Numbered from the stretch's first letter, positions 1 to 5,194 are shown. The stretch is 5,194 nt of DNA from an uncultured Phycisphaerales bacterium (GCA_937891445.1 CALAFV010000082.1:1-5194), one strand, 5' to 3'. Notes: generated by a model not told the origin, from the letters alone. Numbers and translations are program-made.

Positions 1-2093
1 GTGCGACGCCGCAGACTGGCCAGTTGCAGCCGGCCGCCGCGGGCGACGCATCCGTCCCAGCCGCCGGCGACGCCGCCGCGCCGACTGACGCACCGGCCGC
101 CCAACCCGTGCCGGCCTTCACCGGCCTGCGGGCGCGCCCGGTCGAGGGTGACCTGACGCCCGCCGCGCTGACGCCGATCGGAAGCCTGGACCCCGTCGGC
201 GACGCCCGGATGCTCGTCGAGTTCAACCCCGTCGGCGCCGGCATCGAGGCGATCCGGCTCGCGGATCACTTCAAGACAGTGGACCGCAAGGAGCACGATG
301 TCGTCCAGGAGACGATCCGCTACACGCCGCAGGTCGGCGCGCCGACGGTCGCGGTGTCGTCGATGGCCGCGCTGGCCGTGAGCATCAACGACCAGGTGGT
401 GGACCTCGCCCCGCTGGAGGCTCGCATCTGGTCGCAGACCGGCCCGGGCGAGTTCTCGGCGACGATCGAGGACGACCAGGGGCGCGAGGTCGCCCGCGTC
501 ACGCGGCGGTACGAACTGGTGCCCGGCGCGTATCACCTCCGGCTGCACCAGCGGGTCGAAAACCTCACCGGCTCGCCGCTGCGCATCACGTGGTACCAGT
601 ACGGCCCGCTCAGCCTCGAGCGCGGCAGGCTCGGCTACGGCGGCGACCCGCGGCGGACCCGCTTCGGGTATCTCCGCAGTCCGGCGACCGATCCCGCGCA
701 GCAGTACGTGCAGGCCGGTCGTTTCCTCCTGCCGCAGCCCACCGCCCGCGAGGTCCGCGCCCAGTGGATCGAGCAGACCCTCTGGCCGACGCGCACGACC
801 CAGAACGACTCGCTCAGCCTCGTCTGGACCGCGATGACCAACCGGTACTTCGGCGTCGCGGTCTTCCCGCTGATCGATCCCGCGACGCAGCGCCCCGACA
901 AGCGGCTGCACCCGGTCGCCGAGGTGCGGCGCTTCGCCGTGCAGCACGGGCTGGATGTCTCGGGCCGGCCCGACACCGCCGCGTTCCTGCGCCTGAGCAG
1001 TTCCGAGACGGTCGTCCCCGCCTCGGGCTCCGCGGACCTGTCGATGGGGATCTACGCCGGCCCGCTCTCCACGCGCGTGCTCCGCGATGATCCGGTGACC
1101 GCGGCCGTCGGGCTGGACCAACTGGTCGTGTACACCTTCGGCGGCCCCTGCGGCTTCTGCACGTTCCAGTCGCTGACCCACGGGCTGCTGTGGATGATGC
1201 GGCTGTGGCACGACTACATCGTGTTCGACTGGGGGCTGGCGATCATCATGCTGGTCGTGTGCGTCCGCACGATCCTGCACCCGGTGACGAAGTGGTCGCA
1301 GACGAGCATGTACCGCTTCGGCAAGCAGATGCAGGCGCTGGCGCCCAAGCAGAAGCGGATCCAGGAGCAGTACAAGGACGATCCCAAGCGCATGCGCGAG
1401 GAGATCGCGCGGCTCATGCGCGAGGAGAAGATCAACTACGCCGGCGCGCTGGGCTGCCTGCCCATGTTCCTCCAGACGCCGATCTGGATCGCCCTGTTCG
1501 CGATGCTCTACTTCGCGTTCGACCTGCGGCACGAGCCGGCGTTCTTCGGCGTCTTCCAGCGGATCACCGGCGGCGGGTGGCACTTCCTGGCGGACCTCGC
1601 CGAGCCCGACAACGCGATCCCCTTCGGCCGCTCGTTCTGGGTTCCGGCGATCAGCAGCCTCATGGGCCCCATCAGCGGGATCAACATCCTCCCGATCATC
1701 CTGGGCCTGGTCTTCTTCGTGCAGCAGAAGTATCTCACGCCGCCGACCACCGCGACGCTCACGCCCGAGCAGGAAACGCAGCAGAAGATCATGAAGGTCA
1801 TGATCGTCGTGATGTTCCCGCTGTTCATGTACAACGCGCCCTCGGGCCTGGCGCTCTACTTCCTCACCAACTCCACGCTGGGCATCATCGAGTCCCGCCA
1901 CATCCGCAAGCACGCGGAGAAGGTGGACGCCATCAAGGCCGCCCGCGCCAAGGTCAGCGGCCCCGGCCGCAAGAGTTTCATGGAGCGGCTCCAGGAGCAG
2001 ATCGACGCGCGGCAGAAGATGCTCGAGCAGGCCCGGGCTCGCCGCGCCGGCGGTGGCGGCGGCGACAAGCGCGAGCGCGGCCGCGGGCGATAG
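1..2093 (+). CDS. yidC: Membrane protein insertase YidC (5'-partial)
   Basis: YidC (Oxa1/Alb3 family) inserts and folds inner-membrane proteins, alone or with SecYEG. The frame is open from the first complete codon at base 3 (696 residues visible) and has no convincing start, so the N-terminal signal-anchor helix lies left of the window; the in-frame TTG at 24 is probably internal. In order: an Ala/Pro-rich linker (to about base 115); a periplasmic beta domain (about 200-1100); and the conserved membrane core. The core has a helix at about 1209-1290 carrying the groove arginine (codon 1266-1268, CVRTILHP), a charged cytoplasmic coiled hairpin (about 1310-1440), then helices at about 1452-1520, 1680-1730 and 1790-1890 with the family-typical NAPSGLALYFLTNS. 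It ends in a 64-residue basic tail with about 19 Lys/Arg and 8 acidic residues. A CGFC motif (codons 1149-1160) sits just before the first visible core helix. Family assignment is very secure; the true start is unknown. Confidence 0.96.
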   Translation, partial: ATPQTGQLQPAAAGDASVPAAGDAAAPTDAPAAQPVPAFTGLRARPVEGDLTPAALTPIGSLDPVGDARMLVEFNPVGAGIEAIRLADHFKTVDRKEHDVVQETIRYTPQVGAPTVAVSSMAALAVSINDQVVDLAPLEARIWSQTGPGEFSATIEDDQGREVARVTRRYELVPGAYHLRLHQRVENLTGSPLRITWYQYGPLSLERGRLGYGGDPRRTRFGYLRSPATDPAQQYVQAGRFLLPQPTAREVRAQWIEQTLWPTRTTQNDSLSLVWTAMTNRYFGVAVFPLIDPATQRPDKRLHPVAEVRRFAVQHGLDVSGRPDTAAFLRLSSSETVVPASGSADLSMGIYAGPLSTRVLRDDPVTAAVGLDQLVVYTFGGPCGFCTFQSLTHGLLWMMRLWHDYIVFDWGLAIIMLVVCVRTILHPVTKWSQTSMYRFGKQMQALAPKQKRIQEQYKDDPKRMREEIARLMREEKINYAGALGCLPMFLQTPIWIALFAMLYFAFDLRHEPAFFGVFQRITGGGWHFLADLAEPDNAIPFGRSFWVPAISSLMGPISGINILPIILGLVFFVQQKYLTPPTTATLTPEQETQQKIMKVMIVVMFPLFMYNAPSGLALYFLTNSTLGIIESRHIRKHAEKVDAIKAARAKVSGPGRKSFMERLQEQIDARQKMLEQARARRAGGGGGDKRERGRGR
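1899..2090 (+). other. Basic C-terminal extension of YidC
   Basis: This part of yidC encodes 64 residues after the last membrane helix. By hand count it has 19 Lys/Arg and 8 Asp/Glu (net about +11) and ends in a Gly run and an Arg/Gly-rich tip. Short YidC proteins such as that of E. coli have only a brief tail. C-terminally extended YidC proteins, including one from the planctomycete Rhodopirellula baltica, have been shown to bind ribosomes through the extension. I infer the same role here, with the tail in the cytoplasm near the ribosome exit tunnel. The middle (about 1970-2045) looks helical and amphipathic. Confidence 0.7.
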
Positions 2094-2096
2094 GAG
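2092..2096 (+). promoter_or_regulatory. Ribosome binding site of mnmE
   Basis: AGGAG overlaps the TAG stop of yidC (2091-2093) and lies 4 bases before the GTG at 2101. It decides the mnmE start in favour of GTG 2101 over an in-frame GTG at 2053 inside yidC. The position suggests translational coupling: ribosomes ending yidC are already on the mnmE site. Confidence 0.8.
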
Positions 2097-2100
2097 CACC

Positions 2101-3453
2101 GTGCGCGGCGGGGACACCATCGCGGCCGTGGCCACAGGCGGGGGTCGCAGCCGCCGCGCGATCATCCGCCTCAGCGGCCCGGGCCTTCCGGATCTGCTCG
2201 CCCACCTGCTCACCCCACCCGACCCGCCGCCAGGAGTCAGCGCAGCGCGACTGCGCCTCACGCCGGCGTTGGAACTGCCCCTGCTGGTCATGCGTTCCGC
2301 GGCCGGCCGCTCGTACACCGGCGAAGAGTCCGCCGAACTGATCGTCCCCGGCAACCCGCACCTGCTGGCGCGGATCATGGCGCTGCTGGTCTCGCACGAG
2401 GGCGTGCGCGAGGCCACCCCCGGCGAGTTCTCCGCCCGTGCGTTCCTCAGCGGACGCCTGACGCTCGCGCAGGCCGAGGGCGTGGCTGCGATGATCGCCG
2501 CGCGCACCGACGAGCAACTCGCCGCCGCCGCGCGGCTGATTTCCGGCGCCACCGGCGAGCGGTACAAGGCGTGGGCCGATGAGGCCGCCACGCTCCAGGC
2601 GCTGGTCGAGGCCGGCATCGACTTCACGGACCAGGAGGACGTCGTGCCGATTCCGCCCGCGGAACTGGCACGCCGGCTCGACGCCCTGACCGCCGAGATC
2701 ACGGAAGCCCTCGGCTCAACCCGCGGCGCGGAGGCCCCTTCGCACCTTCCGATGGTCGTGCTCGCCGGCGAACCCAACGCCGGCAAGTCCACGCTCTTCA
2801 ACGCGCTGCTCGGCCGCCGGCGCTCGGTCGTCTCCGATCAGCGCGGCACGACGCGCGACGTGATCGCCGAGCCCCTGGACCTCTCGCGCGACGTGCCGGG
2901 CGGGCCCACCATCATGCTCGCGGACCTCGCCGGCCTGGACGCCGACGCGGCCGGCATGATCGACGAGCAGGCCCAACGACGGGCCATCGACGCCATCGCG
3001 GCAGCCGACGTCGTGGTCCACTGCGACCCGACCGGCCGCTTCGCGCCGCTTCCGCCGCCGCGCGACGGCCGCGCCGATCGCACGGTGATCCGTGTGCGTA
3101 CCAAAGCCGACCTCCCCACGGCCCCGGGGCCCGCGTCAGCGGAGGACTTGGCCGTGTGCGCCGTCGATGGGTACAACCTCGGCCCGCTACGCCGCGCGAT
3201 CGCCGACGCGGCGTGGGGCGGGTCGGTCGCCGCCTCCGAGGCCGCGCTGCTGCCGCGCCACCGCCGGGCCCTGGCGCAGGCGGCGCATCACCTCGCCGAG
3301 GCCCGCGCGCTCGCGAGCGGGTCCACCGCGCATCCGGAACTCACAGCCGGCGCTCTGCGTGCCGCCCTCGACCACCTGGGCGAACTGACGGGCGAGGTCT
3401 CGCCGGACGATGTGATCGGCCGCATCTTCGCGACCTTCTGCGTGGGCAAATAG
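2101..3453 (+). CDS. mnmE: tRNA uridine-5-carboxymethylaminomethyl(34) synthesis GTPase MnmE
   Basis: MnmE with MnmG makes the cmnm5 (or nm5) modification at wobble U34 of tRNAs, using a folate one-carbon unit and GTP hydrolysis in the cytoplasm. From GTG 2101 the product is 450 residues, close to the 454 of E. coli MnmE. Its first residues (VRGGDTIAAVAT) align with E. coli MSDNDTIVAQAT. Visible parts: an N-terminal folate-binding domain (about 1-115, with SYTGEE and PGEFSARAFLSGRL-type motifs); a helical domain; an inserted G domain with P-loop GEPNAGKST (223-231), switch I GTTRD (249-253), G3 DLAG (275-278) and G4 TKAD (334-337); and the C-terminal FCVGK ending with the family Cys (447). 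The P-loop Asn that binds K+ is kept. Odd points: G3 is DLAG rather than DTAG, G4 is TKAD rather than NKxD, there is no clear G5, and the usual HGG motif of the first domain reads as VPGNP (82-86). It follows yidC by 7 bases and is probably cotranscribed. Confidence 0.95.
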   Translation: MRGGDTIAAVATGGGRSRRAIIRLSGPGLPDLLAHLLTPPDPPPGVSAARLRLTPALELPLLVMRSAAGRSYTGEESAELIVPGNPHLLARIMALLVSHEGVREATPGEFSARAFLSGRLTLAQAEGVAAMIAARTDEQLAAAARLISGATGERYKAWADEAATLQALVEAGIDFTDQEDVVPIPPAELARRLDALTAEITEALGSTRGAEAPSHLPMVVLAGEPNAGKSTLFNALLGRRRSVVSDQRGTTRDVIAEPLDLSRDVPGGPTIMLADLAGLDADAAGMIDEQAQRRAIDAIAAADVVVHCDPTGRFAPLPPPRDGRADRTVIRVRTKADLPTAPGPASAEDLAVCAVDGYNLGPLRRAIADAAWGGSVAASEAALLPRHRRALAQAAHHLAEARALASGSTAHPELTAGALRAALDHLGELTGEVSPDDVIGRIFATFCVGK

Positions 3454-3455
3454 CC

Positions 3456-3959
3456 TCACGCGCCGTTATCGTCCGCCGCGCTTGAGTCCGATCCGGTCAT
3501 CAGGAGCCACGCGACCAGCACCAGCGCGATCCCGAGGATCACCGGCCCGATGGCGCGGCTGATCGCGTCCGCCCCCGGCCGGTTGCCCAGCCACGTCACG
3601 AAGAGCCCCACCGGCAGCAGGATCACCAGCGCCACCGTCCACCCCCACGACCGTTCGGGAGTGATGCGCTCCGCCGGCGCGGCGTCCGGCGGCGGGGCGG
3701 CGGCCTCCGCTTCCGACCAGTCGATGTCGTCCGTCCCCTCGGCGCGGATCGCCTCCACCGCGGCCTTGGCCCGCTCCAGGTCGCGTTGGAGCACCATGAC
3801 CTTCGCGACCCCCGGGGCCTCGGCGCGGAACCCGGTCGTCAGGGCCCCGACGACGCGGGCCTGGATCCCGCGCGCCTCGAGGGCCCGGGCCAGCGTCGCG
3901 GCCTGGAACTCGGTCGTGTGGGTCGAAAGCACGACGGGCTGGGAAGGATCGCTGGCCAT
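3456..3959 (-). CDS. DUF2007-like domain protein with two C-terminal membrane helices
   Basis: A 167-residue protein starting at ATG (3957-3959) and ending with TGA at 3456-3458. Residues about 8-72 resemble the small DUF2007 domain (putative signal-transducing protein): a beta strand (VVLSTHTTEF), a helix with an ALEARGI-type turn, a strand (QARVVG), and then VMVLQRDLERAKAAVEAI, a strand and helix typical of the C-terminal half of this fold. An acidic and Ala/Pro-rich linker follows (about 73-103), then two hydrophobic segments at about 106-125 and 136-156 and a short polar tail. I infer a protein anchored by a helical hairpin with the N-terminal domain probably in the cytoplasm. No catalytic residues are recognisable and the ligand is unknown. 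It converges on mnmE (2-base gap) and diverges from the LOG gene. No Shine-Dalgarno sequence precedes the ATG. The domain call is from memory of the family pattern and is moderately sure; the reading frame itself is well supported by strand and helix content. Confidence 0.8.
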   Translation of the reverse strand: MASDPSQPVVLSTHTTEFQAATLARALEARGIQARVVGALTTGFRAEAPGVAKVMVLQRDLERAKAAVEAIRAEGTDDIDWSEAEAAAPPPDAAPAERITPERSWGWTVALVILLPVGLFVTWLGNRPGADAISRAIGPVILGIALVLVAWLLMTGSDSSAADDNGA

Positions 3960-3965
3960 CAGGGG

Positions 3966-3971
3966 ATAGTA
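3966..3971 (-). promoter_or_regulatory. Possible -10 element of a leaderless transcript
   Basis: On the minus strand TACTAT matches TATAAT at 4 of 6 positions, including the important first A and last T. It ends 6 bases before the ATG at 3959, so transcription would begin at or within a base of the start codon. That fits the lack of a Shine-Dalgarno sequence. No -35 box is visible at a suitable distance, so this is tentative. Confidence 0.3.
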
Positions 3972-3972
3972 C

Positions 3973-3987
3973 GGTCACGCCGTGACC
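3973..3987. repeat. 15-base palindrome, possible operator
   Basis: GGTCAC-GCC-GTGACC is a perfect inverted repeat with 6-base arms and a 3-base centre. It lies just upstream of the possible -10 of the DUF2007-like gene and in the spacer it shares with the LOG gene. The symmetry and position suit a dimeric regulator's binding site. One such palindrome in 142 bases is not very unlikely by chance. Confidence 0.35.
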
Positions 3988-4056
3988 CACCGGGGCAGAT
4001 CGGCGCGAACCAACCGCCTGCCGGACCGATACAGGTCGTACCGTGCCTCCCACCGG

Positions 4057-4069
4057 GGGGCGTCGCCCC
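4057..4069 (+). repeat. GC hairpin upstream of the LOG gene
   Basis: GGGGCGTCGCCCC can fold as a 5-base-pair GC stem with a 3-base loop. It lies 33 bases before the preferred LOG start. No T run follows, so it is not a standard terminator. It could be a leader structure or chance in GC-rich DNA. Confidence 0.3.
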
Positions 4070-4093
4070 AAACCACCGCTCCAGCCGAGGTTC

Positions 4094-4097
4094 AGGA
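4094..4097 (+). promoter_or_regulatory. Ribosome binding site supporting the GTG 4102 start
   Basis: AGGA lies 4 bases before GTG 4102, the same spacing as the AGGAG before the GTG of mnmE. No comparable site precedes the upstream in-frame GTG at 3982. This decides the choice of start for the LOG-family gene, with moderate confidence. Confidence 0.5.
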
Positions 4098-4101
4098 CGC
4101 C

Positions 4102-5037
4102 GTGGAACCCGAAGACCGTCCAACACCGTTGCCCGATCCCACCGCCAACGGCACGCACACGCAGGCCGCCGCTCAGACCGAAGACGAGCACCTCGCCGCC
4201 ATCCGGCGCGGCGAGGCCGTCCCGCTGGGCGAGCGCTGGGGCAAGAGCACCCCGTCGATCGAGGAAGGCAAGTTCCTCTCCGGCCCCAAGAAGCGCTCCA
4301 GCGAACTGCTGCGGACCATTCGAATCTTCACCGAGTTCGTCCGCGGCTTTCGGGCCCTGCACTTTGTGGGCCCGTGCGTGACGGTCTTCGGCTCGGCGCG
4401 GTTCAAGGAAGACCACCCGTACTACGTGCTGGCCCGCGAGGTTGCGGCTCGCGTCAGCCAACTGGGCTTCACCATCATGACCGGCGGCGGGCCGGGCATC
4501 ATGGAGGCCGCCAACCGCGGCGCCCGCGATGTCGGCGGCGTCAGCGTCGGGTGCAACATCAAACTCCCCTTTGAGCAGCACCCCAACCCCTACCTCGACC
4601 GCTTCATCGAGTTCAACTACTTCTTCGTGCGCAAGGTGATGCTCGTCAAATACTCCTACGCCTTCGTCGTTCTCCCCGGCGGCTTCGGGACGATGGACGA
4701 ACTTTTCGAAGCCGTCACGCTCGTGCAGACGGACAAGATCAAGGATTTCCCCATCATCCTCATGGGTCGCGACTACTGGGAGCCGCTCATCGCCTTCCTG
4801 CGCAACCGCATGATCCCGGAAGGGACGATCAGCCCCGAGGACATGGACATTCTCTTCGTGACCGACTCGCCCCAGGAAGCAATCGACCGCATCGCGGACG
4901 TGGCGCAACGCAACTTCGGCTTCATCTGGAAGCAGCGTCCGCGCCAGCACTGGCTCCTCGGCGAGCGCGGCCCCGCCAAGCCGCCGCCCAAGGCGACGAC
5001 GATGGACTCGATCATGAAGCGGCAGGCGGCGCCGTGA
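4102..5037 (+). CDS. LOG-family (TIGR00730-type) Rossmann-fold protein
   Basis: A 311-residue protein of the LOG (lysine decarboxylase-like, 'Lonely Guy') family. Members studied remove ribose 5-phosphate from nucleotide 5'-monophosphates, including cytokinin ribotides; the substrate here is not known. The conserved core starts at about residue 45 (LGERWGKSTPSIEEGKFLSG). Then follow the nucleotide-binding strand FVGPCVTVFGSARF, the motif GGGPGIMEAANRGA (128-141), the Arg-Lys pair (177-178) in FFVRKVML, and the diagnostic PGGFGTMDE (192-200), whose Glu is catalytic in studied members. It is longer than the roughly 190-residue plant-type LOG enzymes, with an added N-terminal segment and a polar, Pro/Lys-rich C-terminal tail after about residue 275, so it belongs to a long subfamily. 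No signal peptide or membrane segment is seen, so it is probably cytoplasmic. The first 40 or so residues are low-complexity and acidic/polar. An alternative start at GTG 3982 adds 40 Arg-rich residues and is less likely. Despite older 'lysine decarboxylase' labels, that activity is not expected. Confidence 0.92.
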   Translation: MEPEDRPTPLPDPTANGTHTQAAAQTEDEHLAAIRRGEAVPLGERWGKSTPSIEEGKFLSGPKKRSSELLRTIRIFTEFVRGFRALHFVGPCVTVFGSARFKEDHPYYVLAREVAARVSQLGFTIMTGGGPGIMEAANRGARDVGGVSVGCNIKLPFEQHPNPYLDRFIEFNYFFVRKVMLVKYSYAFVVLPGGFGTMDELFEAVTLVQTDKIKDFPIILMGRDYWEPLIAFLRNRMIPEGTISPEDMDILFVTDSPQEAIDRIADVAQRNFGFIWKQRPRQHWLLGERGPAKPPPKATTMDSIMKRQAAP

Positions 5038-5043
5038 GCCCGG

Positions 5044-5065
5044 CGCGCTGATCCCGCGCGTGTTT
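5044..5065 (+). terminator. Weak candidate terminator of the LOG gene
   Basis: CGCGC (5044-5048) pairs with GCGCG (5056-5060) across a 7-base loop and is followed by TGTTT. It begins 7 bases after the LOG stop. The stem is short and the T run broken, so it is only a weak intrinsic terminator candidate. Confidence 0.3.
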
Positions 5066-5084
5066 CGCCCCCGATGAACGGCCC

Positions 5085-5140
5085 CCGCGGCGGGTCAGCC
5101 GGGGGGACCGGCGCACAGCCGCGGCGGGTCCGGCCGCGGC
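5085..5140. repeat. 12-base direct repeat and GC hairpin
   Basis: CCGCGGCGGGTC occurs exactly at 5085-5096 and again at 5119-5130, 34 bases apart. In addition, GCCGCGGC occurs at 5118-5125 and 5133-5140; it is its own reverse complement, so the two copies can pair as an 8-base-pair stem over a 7-base loop. These lie in the non-coding stretch after the LOG gene. The low-complexity GC composition makes chance plausible. Confidence 0.4.
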
Positions 5141-5151
5141 ATCGATCCGGC

Positions 5152-5187
5152 AACAAACTCCGCCGGGGGGCTTTCGCCACCCCGGCG
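5152..5187 (-). terminator. Probable intrinsic terminator for a leftward gene beyond the right edge
   Basis: Read on the minus strand, CGCCGGGG (from 5187) pairs perfectly with CCCCGGCG (ending 5161). Inside this stem, after one unpaired base, GGC-GAAA-GCC closes with a GNRA-type tetraloop. The stem is followed at once by GAGTTTGTTG, a T-rich stretch. The plus strand has AGAGAGA after the stem instead, so the signal points leftward. It suggests a minus-strand gene ending just right of the window, convergent with the LOG gene. Confidence 0.55.
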
Positions 5188-5194
5188 AGAGAGA

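Larger units (their letters stand above)
3960..4101. other. Divergent intergenic region
   Basis: The spacer of 142 bases lies between the start of the DUF2007-like gene (-) and the preferred start of the LOG gene (+). It can be read as an N-terminal extension of the LOG protein from GTG 3982, but that reading has eight Arg in 40 codons, five of them using AGA, AGG, CGA or CGT, which is unlike the CGC-dominated usage in the neighbouring genes. It also lacks resemblance to a protein domain. It holds a 15-base palindrome (3973-3987), a GC-rich hairpin (4057-4069) and a possible -10 element on the minus strand (3966-3971). I found no convincing -35/-10 pair on either strand. Confidence 0.55.

Noticed and set aside
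24..26. TTG 24 as the true start of yidC
   Set aside because: The frame is open to the window's left edge and the protein from TTG 24 would lack the N-terminal membrane anchor, so the gene is most likely cut by the window.
2053..2100. GTG 2053 as an upstream start for mnmE
   Set aside because: It lies inside yidC, lacks a ribosome binding site and would add 16 Ala/Ser-rich residues. GTG 2101 has AGGAG at 4 bases and aligns with the E. coli N-terminus.
1190..2341. A 383-codon plus-strand open frame overlapping yidC and mnmE
   Set aside because: It is out of frame with both genes and its product is rich in Arg, Ala, His and Pro, as expected of a shifted frame in GC-rich coding DNA.
3965..3970. 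GATAGT as a plus-strand -10 for the LOG gene
   Set aside because: It lacks the first T of the consensus and has no -35 element at 16-18 bases.
3986..4101. Search of the divergent spacer for a small RNA or riboswitch
   Set aside because: Only short GC hairpins are visible; no recognisable riboswitch core or T-run terminator is present before the LOG start.
3466..4950. A 494-codon open frame on the minus strand
   Set aside because: It runs antisense to the LOG gene and out of frame through the DUF2007-like gene. Long antisense frames are common in GC-rich DNA, and the protein shows no recognisable domain, whereas the overlapped genes have clear family motifs.
4773..5180. A 135-codon minus-strand open frame covering the right-hand non-coding stretch
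   Set aside because: Most of it is antisense to the end of the LOG gene, its product is Arg-rich without a domain, and its start region coincides with the probable terminator hairpin.

Overview
This is a GC-rich window (roughly 70% G+C by eye) with four protein-coding genes. Most are housekeeping genes and the coding density is high. The gene content and the style of the proteins suggest a high-GC member of the Planctomycetota, possibly Phycisphaerae-like: a YidC with an Ala/Pro-rich segment ahead of its periplasmic domain and a long basic C-terminal tail, a divergent MnmE directly after yidC, and a long LOG-family protein. The lineage is an inference from family resemblance. No rRNA or other phylogenetic marker is present to prove it.

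Layout. Bases 1-2093 (+) are the 3' part of yidC, the inner-membrane protein insertase; its N-terminus lies left of the window. Seven bases later, with a Shine-Dalgarno sequence overlapping the yidC stop codon, comes mnmE (2101-3453, +), a GTPase for tRNA wobble-uridine modification. The two form a translationally close pair that echoes the conserved rpmH-rnpA-yidC-mnmE neighbourhood, but no jag/khg gene lies between them. The third gene (3456-3959, -) converges on mnmE with a 2-base gap. It encodes a small protein with a DUF2007-like N-terminal domain and two C-terminal membrane helices. A 142-base divergent spacer (3960-4101) holds a 15-base palindrome and a GC hairpin. It is followed by a LOG-family (TIGR00730-type) Rossmann-fold protein (best start 4102, end 5037, +). 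The last 157 bases (5038-5194) look non-coding. They hold a weak candidate terminator for the LOG gene and a much better candidate terminator on the minus strand, probably belonging to a convergent gene beyond the right edge.

Functionally, yidC and mnmE are linked by conserved gene order rather than by one pathway: membrane protein insertion and tRNA U34 modification (with MnmG, not seen here). The small membrane protein and the LOG protein are divergently transcribed and could share regulatory DNA. I see no mobile element, CRISPR array, tRNA, rRNA or obvious novel multi-gene system. The points most worth checking are the departures from MnmE consensus in its GTPase and folate-domain motifs, the CxxC and basic tail of YidC, and the promoter and start architecture of the divergent region.
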